Shown here: one piece after another, positions 9,580-19,200 of the stretch
Layout: each line of letters starts with the position of its first letter
Numbering within the stretch: the stretch's first letter is position 1
Assembly: GCA_902141825.1 (NCBI GenBank)
Contig: CABFPG010000011.1
Location: 1-64,000 of the forward strand
Direction of reading: 5' to 3'
DNA length: 64,000 nucleotides
Source: Thalassocella blandensis
GTDB lineage: Bacteria; Pseudomonadota; Gammaproteobacteria; Pseudomonadales; Cellvibrionaceae
Translations under genes and position numbers: made by a program
The notes under the pieces: model-generated
The model's database searches: none
Seen by the model: the letters and a program-made list of their open reading frames with translations, nothing else
What the model was told of the DNA's origin: nothing

Positions 9580-11472
9580 TTATTTGCCGTCTATATCTAA
9601 TGAGTCGGGCACAAGAAGATCCACCTCTGGAACACTGCTCCCGTTCAAGGAAAGAGGTTCACTGGCCTTCAGATTCCGGCTTTTTATACGAAGCTCTACA
9701 CGACGATTGGTTGCTCGACCTAATTCAGTTTCATTGGTCGCGACTGGACGAGACTCCCCATAACCTTTCGCATTCAAGCGCCCTCGAGCGCTGTCGCATT
9801 CCATAATTAAAGCATCACGTACAGATTCTGCACGGGCTTGAGATAATTGTAGATTATATGCCGCAGAACCAAGTGAATCTGTGTGGCCTTCAACGACAGC
9901 AATGACACCGGTATTTGAACACATGAACGCCGCAGCTCTTGATATTTCAGAACCAACGTCGTGGGTTAAAGTTGCAGACTGAGGTTTGAATTTTACATCC
10001 AGACGCATTAAATCATTTTCAGTAACAACCAAACCACGGGATTGACTTTCAACCTTAGGTTTAAAATCTATCACTTTCATTGCAGGCCCTTCTGCAGGAC
10101 AGCGAGCACTGAGCTCAACCTCTCGTTCTTCACGGTCTTTATGCATGTCAGACACAATATCGCGATCATAGCTTTCTACATCCAGGCTATGCAGTAATGC
10201 CCCCATTCCCGCCAAGGTTTGCAACTGTGCCAGTTTCACTTCACTTTCAGCGTTGACCAGAGTGCGCTCAACTTCAAAATACTCATTTTCGGTATCAAGT
10301 AAATCCAGCAAAGTTCGCTGACCAATATCGAACTGCTTTTTATAAGCTTCACGGGCTTTTGAAATTGCCTCCAGATTCTTTTCTAAAAATCCCACCAGCT
10401 GCTCTTTTACGCTGATATTGTTGTGAGCAATCGAAACAGTTTGACGAACCTCACGACACACACGATCACGATTATCTTCCGCTTCCCACTTCAGGAACTT
10501 CGCCTGCTTTTTTCTCGCCGTGTCGCTACCACCACGATACAGGTTATAGCTCAATACCAGCTCGACAGCTTCCTCGTCATACTCACCCGGCAGAGAACTG
10601 TTCACATTGTCATCGAGTTGCTTTCGCAAACGTAAATCCAGGCGAGGCATCATAGGCGCACGCCGACCTTCGAGATCTGCACGAGCCACTCTGATATATT
10701 CGATAGCGGCGTTTAACTCTGGGTTTTCCGCAAACGCCTGAATCAAAGCGTCGTAACGCTCTGGTGGAATTTTTTCTACTGAAATTTCAGGAAACCCCAT
10801 GTCTTCGGGGGGAAATTGTCCAACCAGGCGATAAAAACGCGCTGAAACGTCGTGTAAATTAGCGTTTTCGGTAAGCATATTCGATTGAGCCAAGGCTAAA
10901 CGCGCTTGTGCCTGGCTAAGATCCACACCGCGACCAAGGCCTGATGTAACGCGATCCTGAATATCTTTGTGGTAGCGCATGTGCTGCTGATAGTTTTCGT
11001 TCGCCAGACTAACCAAATCTCTATATCGCAATACATCTAAATAAGCCTGAGCTGTTTGCAATGCGACTTCTTCGGCAACCAGACGGAATTCATAGTAGCG
11101 CGCGTTTTTCGTAAAATTTTGCTTAGCGACTTGTTGTTTTGTGGAAAACCCATCGAAAAGCATTTGCGTGATGGTGAGACGGTAACTCGATGTATCTAAC
11201 GAAGTGCTCTGACCAAAAGGATCTTCAGATCGCTCACTGCCCACTTCTGCATCAAGATCCACGGAAGGCAAATAGCCCCCTTTTGCTGCTCGCACACCTT
11301 CGCCAGACGCCTCAAGCGCATTCCAAGCTGCCTGCACAGCAGGATTATTGATGGCCGCTATTTCAATGGCTTCTCGTAAGGTCATTTCTGCAAAGCTCAG
11401 TTTTGGCGCAATTAACGCCATCAGCAAAACTGCTTTAACGGACCTGGTAAGAACTTTGGCTGTACTCTTCAT
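9580..11472 (-). CDS. TolC-family outer-membrane channel fused to an OmpA peptidoglycan-binding domain
   Basis: This 630-residue protein is the outer-membrane component of the adhesin exporter (LapE role). A signal peptide ends near SFAEM (residues 26-30). Residues 30-430 are a TolC-type channel with its two internal repeats. Residues 490-597 form an OmpA/MotB-like domain with the GHTDSLG loop, the diaminopimelate-binding pair Asp532 and Arg547, and the NRRVELRI strand. Standard TolC/LapE proteins are about 450 residues and lack this domain. The fusion should anchor the exit duct to peptidoglycan, possibly to resist pulling on the tethered adhesin. It is the first gene of the minus-strand operon. 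Confidence 0.92.
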   Translation of the reverse strand: MKSTAKVLTRSVKAVLLMALIAPKLSFAEMTLREAIEIAAINNPAVQAAWNALEASGEGVRAAKGGYLPSVDLDAEVGSERSEDPFGQSTSLDTSSYRLTITQMLFDGFSTKQQVAKQNFTKNARYYEFRLVAEEVALQTAQAYLDVLRYRDLVSLANENYQQHMRYHKDIQDRVTSGLGRGVDLSQAQARLALAQSNMLTENANLHDVSARFYRLVGQFPPEDMGFPEISVEKIPPERYDALIQAFAENPELNAAIEYIRVARADLEGRRAPMMPRLDLRLRKQLDDNVNSSLPGEYDEEAVELVLSYNLYRGGSDTARKKQAKFLKWEAEDNRDRVCREVRQTVSIAHNNISVKEQLVGFLEKNLEAISKAREAYKKQFDIGQRTLLDLLDTENEYFEVERTLVNAESEVKLAQLQTLAGMGALLHSLDVESYDRDIVSDMHKDREEREVELSARCPAEGPAMKVIDFKPKVESQSRGLVVTENDLMRLDVKFKPQSATLTHDVGSEISRAAAFMCSNTGVIAVVEGHTDSLGSAAYNLQLSQARAESVRDALIMECDSARGRLNAKGYGESRPVATNETELGRATNRRVELRIKSRNLKASEPLSLNGSSVPEVDLLVPDSLDIDGK

Positions 11473-12686
11473 AATTTACGTTTCACTACAGAGGTCAGAA
11501 AACGCCACAAGCGGCGCAGAAAAAAAGGGCAAATTTCGGACTGGGCTTTAACTTTTTATTATATGTCATTGTTTTCAATAAGAATTATAGTCACCAACTC
11601 TTGGGTTTGTCATGCAAATTTAAGTGCCAACTTAATATAAAACGACACTTTAGATGCAAATATGACCGATACAACGAAAATGTCGAATTTGCCCCAGATA
11701 ATTGCTTACATAACCCTCACTTTTTAACAAAAAGCATAAACTTTTATTTTCAATTTAAGCAGGTTTAGTTATAAAAACATTAAGTTAACTATCATTTACC
11801 ACATAATCACATCAAAACCCGACCAAGAACTTGGTTTTGGCGATTGCAGGTAAATCCGATGCACTCCACCATGGCAATTAAGCGAACATTTCGAATCTCA
11901 GAGCAAACTACCAAGCAATCAACAATAAAAAACTACTTCTCAACTTTTTGCCAGCCTGTCGTTTAATGTTACGTTTGAGTGTAGAAGGTAGATCTTTTTT
12001 TAACGAATATCTATTTTTCTTATAACTTTTTTACATCATTTTACGTATGGTCAAATATCGACTTCATGTAACTTTCAGAAAGCTCTTTGTGATACTTAAC
12101 CCCTATGGAGGGTAAACTCAAATAACTCATCTGCAGAGTCAGCCTAAAGAAATAGATTTGCGAGAGAATAGAAAGAGAATAGAGAGAATAGAGAAAAAGG
12201 AAACAACACAGCAGATCCAATACTATTCAACAAACTTTCTGTGTTATTCACGGTCCCAGCAGAATGACGCCTCGAATAAACCTCTCACAAAGCTACCCAG
12301 TCACCCTCAAACAATCTCGTCAACACCGCTGCAAATCATTCCCATTCCGCTTCACACTTTTACATCTATCATCACAGTATTAGGATGACTGATGTGCGCT
12401 AAAAAAAACAAAAATATCCAGACTTTTAGGGTAATTATGCCGATTCTGAAACAGTCTCGCCCCTTCACGGTTTCCGCGGGAATTAGCCAGAGAAAAAAAG
12501 GCTTTTTTGTACGCATAATTTTCTTTTCGTTGAAAAAAATTAGATCTATAATTGCATGTCAGGAAGTACTGTGGTGTAAGCGTGCCGCCCCATTCAAGCC
12601 GCCCAATCCGAACCACTATCCCCAATCCCACCTACCAATAAACCTTTAACAAAATATTGCCATAAGGCAATTAATAAGAGAGCCAG
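11473..12686. other. 1.2-kb divergent intergenic region
   Basis: This AT-rich region separates the adhesin-export operon (minus) from the RimK-like operon (plus) and must hold both promoters. I see no convincing gene in it. At about 12160-12200 there is a short purine-rich tandem repeat of an AGAGAATAG-like unit. At about 12494-12515 a weak AGCC/GGCT stem runs into six T's and could be a small terminator. No c-di-GMP riboswitch core was recognised by eye. Confidence 0.6.
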
Positions 12687-14165
12687 ATGTATAAAACCTT
12701 GATCGTGGTAGACGACGAGAAGATAGGCGACAGCCTTAAGTCACTTTACAACACAGAAAAGCCCTACCCGGAGATTATCAGTTTCGACAGATACCTGACT
12801 GATTTCCCTAAAAAAAATGAACCTAAAACACGCCTAATAAACCTGTGCGATGCACAGCGCTATTTAAGCAAGGGCTACTATTGTTCGCTGCTAGCTGAGG
12901 CCAGAGAACACAAAGTACTTCCAAGTGTTCGCACAATTAACGAATTACGTGAGTCAGATGTCTCGCAAGACATCAATCGTGTTATTCAAGGTGAATTGAG
13001 TAAGCTGGAAAAATCCGAAGAACCTCAGGATTTCTTTATTTTTTTCGGAGAAACCAAAGAAGCTCACCTGCAAACCACGGCGAAAACCTTGTTCCAGTAC
13101 TACCCCGCTCCAATCTTGAAATTGCGGGTAAAGTACATCAATGACACTCACCAGATTGAGTTGCGCCGCTTTGCCCTGTCACAACTGCCAGAGCATTTGG
13201 AGCCTGAATTTGGCGAACAGTTGGTTGAGTTTACGCACAACGTATGGCGAATGACGCCTAAGAAAAAGAAATATCGTTGGGATATGGCAATTTTGGTTGA
13301 CCCCAAAGAGCAGGTTCCCCCCAGCAATAAAGAAGCAATTTCGCGGTTTATAAAAGCTGCGGCAAAACTCGGCATTCAAGCTGAAGCCTTGCACCATGAG
13401 CAAATCACCAACATCAGTCACTTTGATGCGTTATTTATTCGTGAAACAACAGCCATTGATCACCATACATATCGGCTGGCCGCCAAGGCTGAAAAAAATG
13501 GGATTATAACCATTGATGATACAACCTCTATTTTACGTTGCTGCAATAAAGTGTATTTACAGGACGCTTTCAGCTACCGGGGAGTATCTGCACCTTTAAC
13601 TCGTGTGATTAGTGACTATGAAGCTGACACTCTGGACAAACTCGAAACTGAACTGCCCTACCCCATGGTGCTTAAAATGCCGGAGGGGTCGTTTTCACGC
13701 GGAGTGTTTAAAGTAAAAACACGTGAAGAACTGCTGGAAAAGCTGAAAATTCTATTTGCTGACAGTGCGCTCGTATTAGTGCAGGAGTTTATTTACACCG
13801 AGTTCGACTGGCGAATAGGCATATTAAATGGCCGCGCAATCTATGCCAGCAAATATATGATGGCGAGAAATCACTGGCAGATTTATAACCATGGCGCCAA
13901 GCGCTTTTCATCGGGAGGCTTCGACACCGTGCCAACCTTTGAGGTGCCCAAAGTGGTGTTAGATGTTGCCCTTCGCGCTGCATCTATCATTGGTACCGGT
14001 TTATACGGTGTAGACGTCAAACATATTGATGGCAAAGCTTACGTATTGGAAGTCAACGACAACCCAAGTATCGACCATAAAGTTGAAGATGCTTATTTAG
14101 GAGACGAACTCTACATGCTGATTATGTCTGAATTTCACAGGAGACTAGAAGCCCGTGGGCGCTAA
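12687..14165 (+). CDS. RimK-family ATP-grasp ligase with RLAN N-terminal domain
   Basis: This 492-residue protein has an N-terminal RimK-like ATP-grasp N-terminal (RLAN) domain over about residues 1-160. A RimK-type ATP-grasp ligase domain covers about 290-485, ending in the metal-binding EVNDNPSIDH motif. ATP-grasp ligases of this group join an amino acid to a carboxylate through an acyl-phosphate intermediate. The substrate is unknown. The following gene overlaps it by 11 bp and encodes a GNAT acetyltransferase fused to a C39-like peptidase. Published comparative genomics of amidoligases described such associations and predicted peptide synthesis or protein tagging. It is unlikely to be the ribosomal S6 glutamate ligase RimK itself, which is about 300 residues and lacks RLAN. 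Confidence 0.88.
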   Translation: MYKTLIVVDDEKIGDSLKSLYNTEKPYPEIISFDRYLTDFPKKNEPKTRLINLCDAQRYLSKGYYCSLLAEAREHKVLPSVRTINELRESDVSQDINRVIQGELSKLEKSEEPQDFFIFFGETKEAHLQTTAKTLFQYYPAPILKLRVKYINDTHQIELRRFALSQLPEHLEPEFGEQLVEFTHNVWRMTPKKKKYRWDMAILVDPKEQVPPSNKEAISRFIKAAAKLGIQAEALHHEQITNISHFDALFIRETTAIDHHTYRLAAKAEKNGIITIDDTTSILRCCNKVYLQDAFSYRGVSAPLTRVISDYEADTLDKLETELPYPMVLKMPEGSFSRGVFKVKTREELLEKLKILFADSALVLVQEFIYTEFDWRIGILNGRAIYASKYMMARNHWQIYNHGAKRFSSGGFDTVPTFEVPKVVLDVALRAASIIGTGLYGVDVKHIDGKAYVLEVNDNPSIDHKVEDAYLGDELYMLIMSEFHRRLEARGR

Positions 14166-15369
14166 AGCCAAACCGACGGCACACACCAATCTTGACTCGC
14201 CCGAGCATCAAAGCCGGGCGAACGTAACGGAAAAGGAAAGTGGCCACGCAGCAGCTGCTATAAATTTACGCGAAGCAAGCATGGCGGATCTGGATGAACT
14301 GATTCGCCTGGAAACCTTGTGCTTTGCCAAAGACCAGTTAAGCCGCCGAAGCTTCAAACGCTGGATCAGTGTGCAACATGGCAGCTTACTTGTTGCCGAA
14401 AAAGAACAGCGTTTAATTGGCTACGGCTTGCTTTGGTGTCACAAAGGCACCCGGCTGGCACGCCTGTATTCACTCGCAGTAGATCCTGAAATGCGCGGGC
14501 TGGGTATTGCTAATCAGTTGATCGACGCACTGGAAAACGTTGCGCGAGAAAATAAACGCATTTATATGCGCCTCGAAGTTGCAAAGAAAAACACAGCAGC
14601 CATCGCGTTCTACCGTAAAAACGGCTACAGCGTTTTTGGTGAGTACTATGATTATTATGAAGATCACGACGACGCACTAAGAATGCAAAAACGAATATTG
14701 CATCTTTCCGCAAATGCCTTGCAGCGGCAAATTCCCTGGTACCAGCAAACAACTGAGTTTACCTGCGGCCCTGCATCTCTAATGATGGCAATGGCAAGCC
14801 TGAATAACAAAGTGTCGTTGACACAAACCGATGAATTAGCGATTTGGCGAGAAGCCACCACTATCTTCATGACCTCTGGCCATGGAGGCTGCCACCCAAT
14901 TGGCCTTGCTCTGGCAGCTAAAGATCGAGGCTTTAAGGTGTCGGTTTATCTCAACTCCGATGCAGTGTTGTTTATCGACAGCGTACGCAATGAACACAAA
15001 CGGGAAATACTAAATATTGTGCATGAAGATTTTGTGGCTCGCGCACAACAAAGTGAAATTCCTGTAATTCATACAGAAATTACACAAACCGATATTCAGG
15101 ATTGGTTAAACGCTGATAAAGCAGTACTTATTCTGATTAGTACCTACCGTCTCGACGGTAAAAAAGCCCCTCACTGGGTGTGCATTTCGGGCATGGATGA
15201 CAATTGCTTTTATGTCCATGACCCTGACCCGGATGAAAATGAAAACGAGCAGTCATCTCTCGACTGTCAATATTTACCCATCGCTCGAAGTGACTTTGAT
15301 TTAATGTCGGCGTTTGGTGCTGGTAGATTACGCACCGCTGTCGTACTTGAGCAAGGCTCTAAGGCATAA
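14155..15369 (+). CDS. GNAT acetyltransferase fused to C39-like peptidase
   Basis: This 404-residue two-domain protein starts at a GTG inside the end of the RimK-like gene, with AGGAG upstream. Residues 36-180 are a GNAT domain with the acetyl-CoA-binding segment VDPEMRGLGIANQL (109-122). Residues 192-395 are a papain-fold C39-like peptidase with putative catalytic Cys204 (TCGPAS), His340 (HWV) and Asp356 (HDPD). No signal peptide is seen, so it should act in the cytoplasm. With the RimK-like ligase next to it, the pair could build and then acetylate, trim or hydrolyse a peptide tag or small peptide. The specific reaction is unknown. Confidence 0.88.
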   Translation: MGAKAKPTAHTNLDSPEHQSRANVTEKESGHAAAAINLREASMADLDELIRLETLCFAKDQLSRRSFKRWISVQHGSLLVAEKEQRLIGYGLLWCHKGTRLARLYSLAVDPEMRGLGIANQLIDALENVARENKRIYMRLEVAKKNTAAIAFYRKNGYSVFGEYYDYYEDHDDALRMQKRILHLSANALQRQIPWYQQTTEFTCGPASLMMAMASLNNKVSLTQTDELAIWREATTIFMTSGHGGCHPIGLALAAKDRGFKVSVYLNSDAVLFIDSVRNEHKREILNIVHEDFVARAQQSEIPVIHTEITQTDIQDWLNADKAVLILISTYRLDGKKAPHWVCISGMDDNCFYVHDPDPDENENEQSSLDCQYLPIARSDFDLMSAFGAGRLRTAVVLEQGSKA

Positions 15370-15374
15370 CTGTG

Positions 15375-16217
15375 ATGAATACTATGTCTAGCAATACACA
15401 ACAAGCACAAGTAATCCCCGCGCAAATCAGCAATACTGCATCGCAACGAATTAATGTCGCGCTGCTGGGACGAGCATTGGATAGCGAAAAGTGCGATGAA
15501 TATCTTGTCAGCCAACACGGCGCAGTAAAATACCGCGACGCTTATTTACTTTCATTACCGCAGGGAGAGGCATGGCTTTTCGAATACGCAGTACTTGTAT
15601 GCTGGGGCGTAAAAGAAGACGATCGTCGGCAATTAGTCGAAATGATCAAGCCCATTATTCTGGACCCTTTAAGCGTCCATTTTATTGAACAATTCTCATA
15701 TCACATCGAGGAAGGACAAGCATTTAAAATTCATAATGATGTAGTTTCTCTGCCAGCGGTAAACCAACTCACTTTACTCGCGCTGAGCCATGCATTTGCC
15801 CAATCGAGCAAACTGGTCTTCTTTGAAGAACAGGCTGAGAATGTCATTCGGGAAAATACCTATCTATCTAAAGAACTGGCAAGAAGTGGCAGCATACCGT
15901 TAAGCCGCAGAAAACTGGCGAGATTGAGAGGCCAGCTGTTTGACACCAGCAGCGACATCAGTCTGCATTTTAACTTGTTGGACACTCCGGAGTTTTTCTG
16001 GAACTATCCAGACCAGGAAGAGTTTTATATTCACCTTTCCAAATATCTGGATCTACAACCACGTATCGACATACTGAATCACAAACTGGAAACCATCCAC
16101 TCCCTGCTGGATATGTTAGCCAATGAACAGCACCACAAACACTCAGCGTTTTTAGAGTGGATAATCATCATTTTGATCGCGATAGATATATTAATTTATT
16201 TTTTCCCGCGTCATTAA
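15375..16217 (+). CDS. RMD1/SIF2-family (DUF155) membrane protein
   Basis: This protein of about 280 residues has the DUF155 core (DAYLLSLPQGEAWLFEYAVLVCWG, then EDDRRQLVEMI). A long helical segment follows, then a single C-terminal transmembrane helix at about residues 258-276 with a short basic tail. Homologues are mitochondrial RMD1/RMD8 proteins in yeast and uncharacterised bacterial membrane proteins. The ATG at 15375 lies 5 bases after the stop of the GNAT-C39 gene; an in-frame GTG at 15372 is an alternative. The tight spacing places it in one operon with the RimK-like and GNAT-C39 genes. Its function is unknown, and a tail-anchored topology is inferred from the single helix. Confidence 0.87.
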   Translation: MNTMSSNTQQAQVIPAQISNTASQRINVALLGRALDSEKCDEYLVSQHGAVKYRDAYLLSLPQGEAWLFEYAVLVCWGVKEDDRRQLVEMIKPIILDPLSVHFIEQFSYHIEEGQAFKIHNDVVSLPAVNQLTLLALSHAFAQSSKLVFFEEQAENVIRENTYLSKELARSGSIPLSRRKLARLRGQLFDTSSDISLHFNLLDTPEFFWNYPDQEEFYIHLSKYLDLQPRIDILNHKLETIHSLLDMLANEQHHKHSAFLEWIIIILIAIDILIYFFPRH

Positions 16218-16247
16218 TGGTTTTTTGTTTCACTTTATAACACGTAA

Positions 16248-16275
16248 ACGCCGGCTAAATACCGGCGTATTTTTC
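16248..16275 (+). terminator. Rho-independent terminator after the RMD1 gene
   Basis: ACGCCGG and CCGGCGT form a perfect 7-bp GC-rich stem with a 7-base loop, followed by ATTTTT on the plus strand. It lies 30 bp past the DUF155 stop codon and overlaps the end of the convergent CobN-like gene. Confidence 0.8.
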
Positions 16276-19200
16276 CATCGAAAACCGCTGCTGACGCCAG
16301 GCCCCAAGCACAACAAAAAAGCAACACAGAAAAGCGGCGGATAAAATAAGCCATTTTTCCGAAGAGTTTTCCATGCTCTCAGGTTCCACACGCTCAAGTT
16401 TCTGACCTTCCACCTGCTGTTTATCCACTGAATTCTTAGCAATATCTTTCGCAAATGCAGCCGGCTCCAGCTCAGGCAATTGAAAATCAACACCAAAACC
16501 ACTCGCTTTTTGCGACATAAATTCTTTGAGTTTTTCATTCTCAACAACTAAATCATGGCGATTAACGAGTTCCTGATAACGTTTAATCAAAGTTTTCAAC
16601 GCCTCTTCAGAGGCTTGCCAATAAGCTTTTCGATTTGCTTCCAGCATATGCTCAATCATCGCCTGCTGTGCTTTCGGATCTACCTCTTCAAACCAGCTAT
16701 TCATATCGAGTTCAAATTTATCCTGAACGTAAACCTCATAGAATTCCTGCCATTGATCACCACGGACCAGATTGGGGTCCATCACTTGCCAGCCGAAAAA
16801 ATTCGCTAAGGTACTCGCCATAGCTACTGCACCGCTGTATCCCTCTTTTTTCATCTCCTCAACCCATCGTTGATGAAACGCTCGGCTACGCAGCTCTTTT
16901 GCCATAAACTTTGCGGCGTTTTCCATTTTAGCGTTTTTTGCATCACGTAAATTACTAATCATCATCTCAGGAGATTTACCATCCAAATTGCGTACGGCAA
17001 GTGCAAGGCCACCAAAATATTGGAACGGATCATCGGAAGACAATAACCCGAATACATTCGACGACCTGGAAAACATGACCATATCCGTCCCACTAAGCTG
17101 CTTGCTGTAAAGATTAATATCGCCTTCAATCTTCTTGCCCCAACGAGAATCATCAGCACCGTAAAAATATCCCATTCTATCCAAATACAAGTCAGCCAGT
17201 TTTTCGTCTGTTTCCCATGTATCTGAAGCCATTGCCGCATCCCCCAGGCCGCTGCCGTAATTACCAGATGCATTGGAAAAGATTCGCACCGTTGAAAGGT
17301 ATCGTGCTTCCTCTTCCTCTATTCCACCGTCAACCAACTCATTTTTTACGCGTTGCGCATTGTCCCAGATAGAATTATTGGCTTCTTTCAGCTGTGCTAT
17401 TTTTTCAATCGCCTTAGCCAGCCATTGCATAACGTTGGGAAAAGCATCTCGATACAAACCCGTTGCCGACAATACAACGTCGACCCGAGGACGCTTTAAC
17501 TCTTCCATCGGAATGATTTCAGAACCAATCACTCGACCGTCAGGACTCCAGGTTGGCCTTACGCCTATAGCACTGAGCACCTGAGATTCAAGCACACCAT
17601 AATGACGCATGGTTTCCATGGACCATAAGGAAAAGGCTAGTTTATCGGGGTATTGTCCATGCTCTTTATAATATTCAGCAATGGCATTTTCTGTTAATTC
17701 CTTCCCTTGTTCATATGCCGCTTTGGTCGGCACCCGGGATGGATCAAAACCGTACAGATTTAACCCCGTTGGTAAAGAATCTGGATGGCGAATAGGGTCT
17801 CCGCCGGTTTTCACGGGGATATACTGACCGTCGAGCGCTCGAACCAAGTTGTCCAGCTCCTGTATTCCGATCATATTTTGATACAACTCACGCGCTTCCG
17901 TTATTTTGTCCAACAGATCCTTTGGTAGTTTTTCATCCGACCTGGGTGAATCACTTTCTACTTTTGTTTTATTAAACTCAGTGACATATTCTTTTATGGT
18001 TGCAAACCCCACTATGGATTCCAATGCATTCTCAGCATCATGATTTGCCGTGTGAAGAATATCTTCTTTTTCTCTTTGTTCAGTTGGGAAAGAATGTTCA
18101 GAGGCCAGGATTTTCGCCTCCCAATCTGCGGCAAGTGTGACATATTCTCTACCCAGCATTTGAACAAGTGTTGCGGTCAACAAACGCGGTTCCGCAAGCT
18201 CACCAAATGTATGTAAACCTAATGGCTGGTTTTGCGTTGCCAGCTCTTCAAGATAAACGTGCAACTCCTCCATAAACATGGAAAAGTCAGCTTCAATACG
18301 CGCCGCTTCCCAACCAATATCCGTACAAATGTCTTCAGCCTGGCACACACTCACAATCTGATCAGCTGTTTTTTGCTTAACACCGCCTGCATCCAGCGAC
18401 TTATACTGGTGCATTAATTCATGCAGATTCGCGATCTCCCCTTGCAAACCAGCAGCGGCAAACGGTGGTGTCATATGGCTAATCACCGTCGCTCGCCCTC
18501 GACGTTTAGTTTGCATGGCTTCACCAACATCATCTACGATAAACGGGTATACAATTGGTGTATCCCAAGCGGCTAAATTTCCCTGATCATATAATGAAAG
18601 CCCGCGCTCTTTCCCGGGTAAATACTCGTGTGAACCATGCGTTCCCAAGTGGACAATCGCATCACTGTTAAAATAAGTACGCACGTAGTAATAAGCTGCA
18701 AGATAGTAATGATTCATCGGCACCGTTCCCTTGTGGTAGATCCGCTTATCGTCATCGTCATTATCCGCTCTTGGTGGCTGACGTAGCACCAGCATATTCC
18801 CAATTCGAATTCTAGGAATCACAAATTGTTGCTTACCGTCATATTCAATCACCATGAAATTGTCTTTCGCTTCCCCCCAATATTCATTTATCGGCATCCG
18901 TACAGACTCGGGGAGGAGACTAAACCAGGACAAATACTCATCTACAGGCATAAGTTCTGCTAAATCCTTATCTATTAAACGCTCAAGCTCATAGCTGCGA
19001 TAAAAAGGATTGAGTATGTCATCAACCCTGTTGGTAATATATTCGCTGTTAATTTCCGGAATAGAATACCCCTCTTTCCCAAGACGGTTTGCAATGCTGC
19101 GAATACTTTCCGGCACATTCATAAACGAAGCACCTACATCCCGATTTCCCCATACCATAACGCTCACGCGTTTATCCTGTCGGGGTTTATGTTTAAGATT

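Noticed and set aside
12158-12649. Short frames on both strands upstream of the RimK-like gene
   Set aside because: They contradict one another, have biased A-rich composition and no domain, and lie in a divergent promoter region.
11473-12686. c-di-GMP riboswitch for the adhesin-export operon
   Set aside because: No GEMM-type core or tetraloop-receptor pattern was recognised on either strand.
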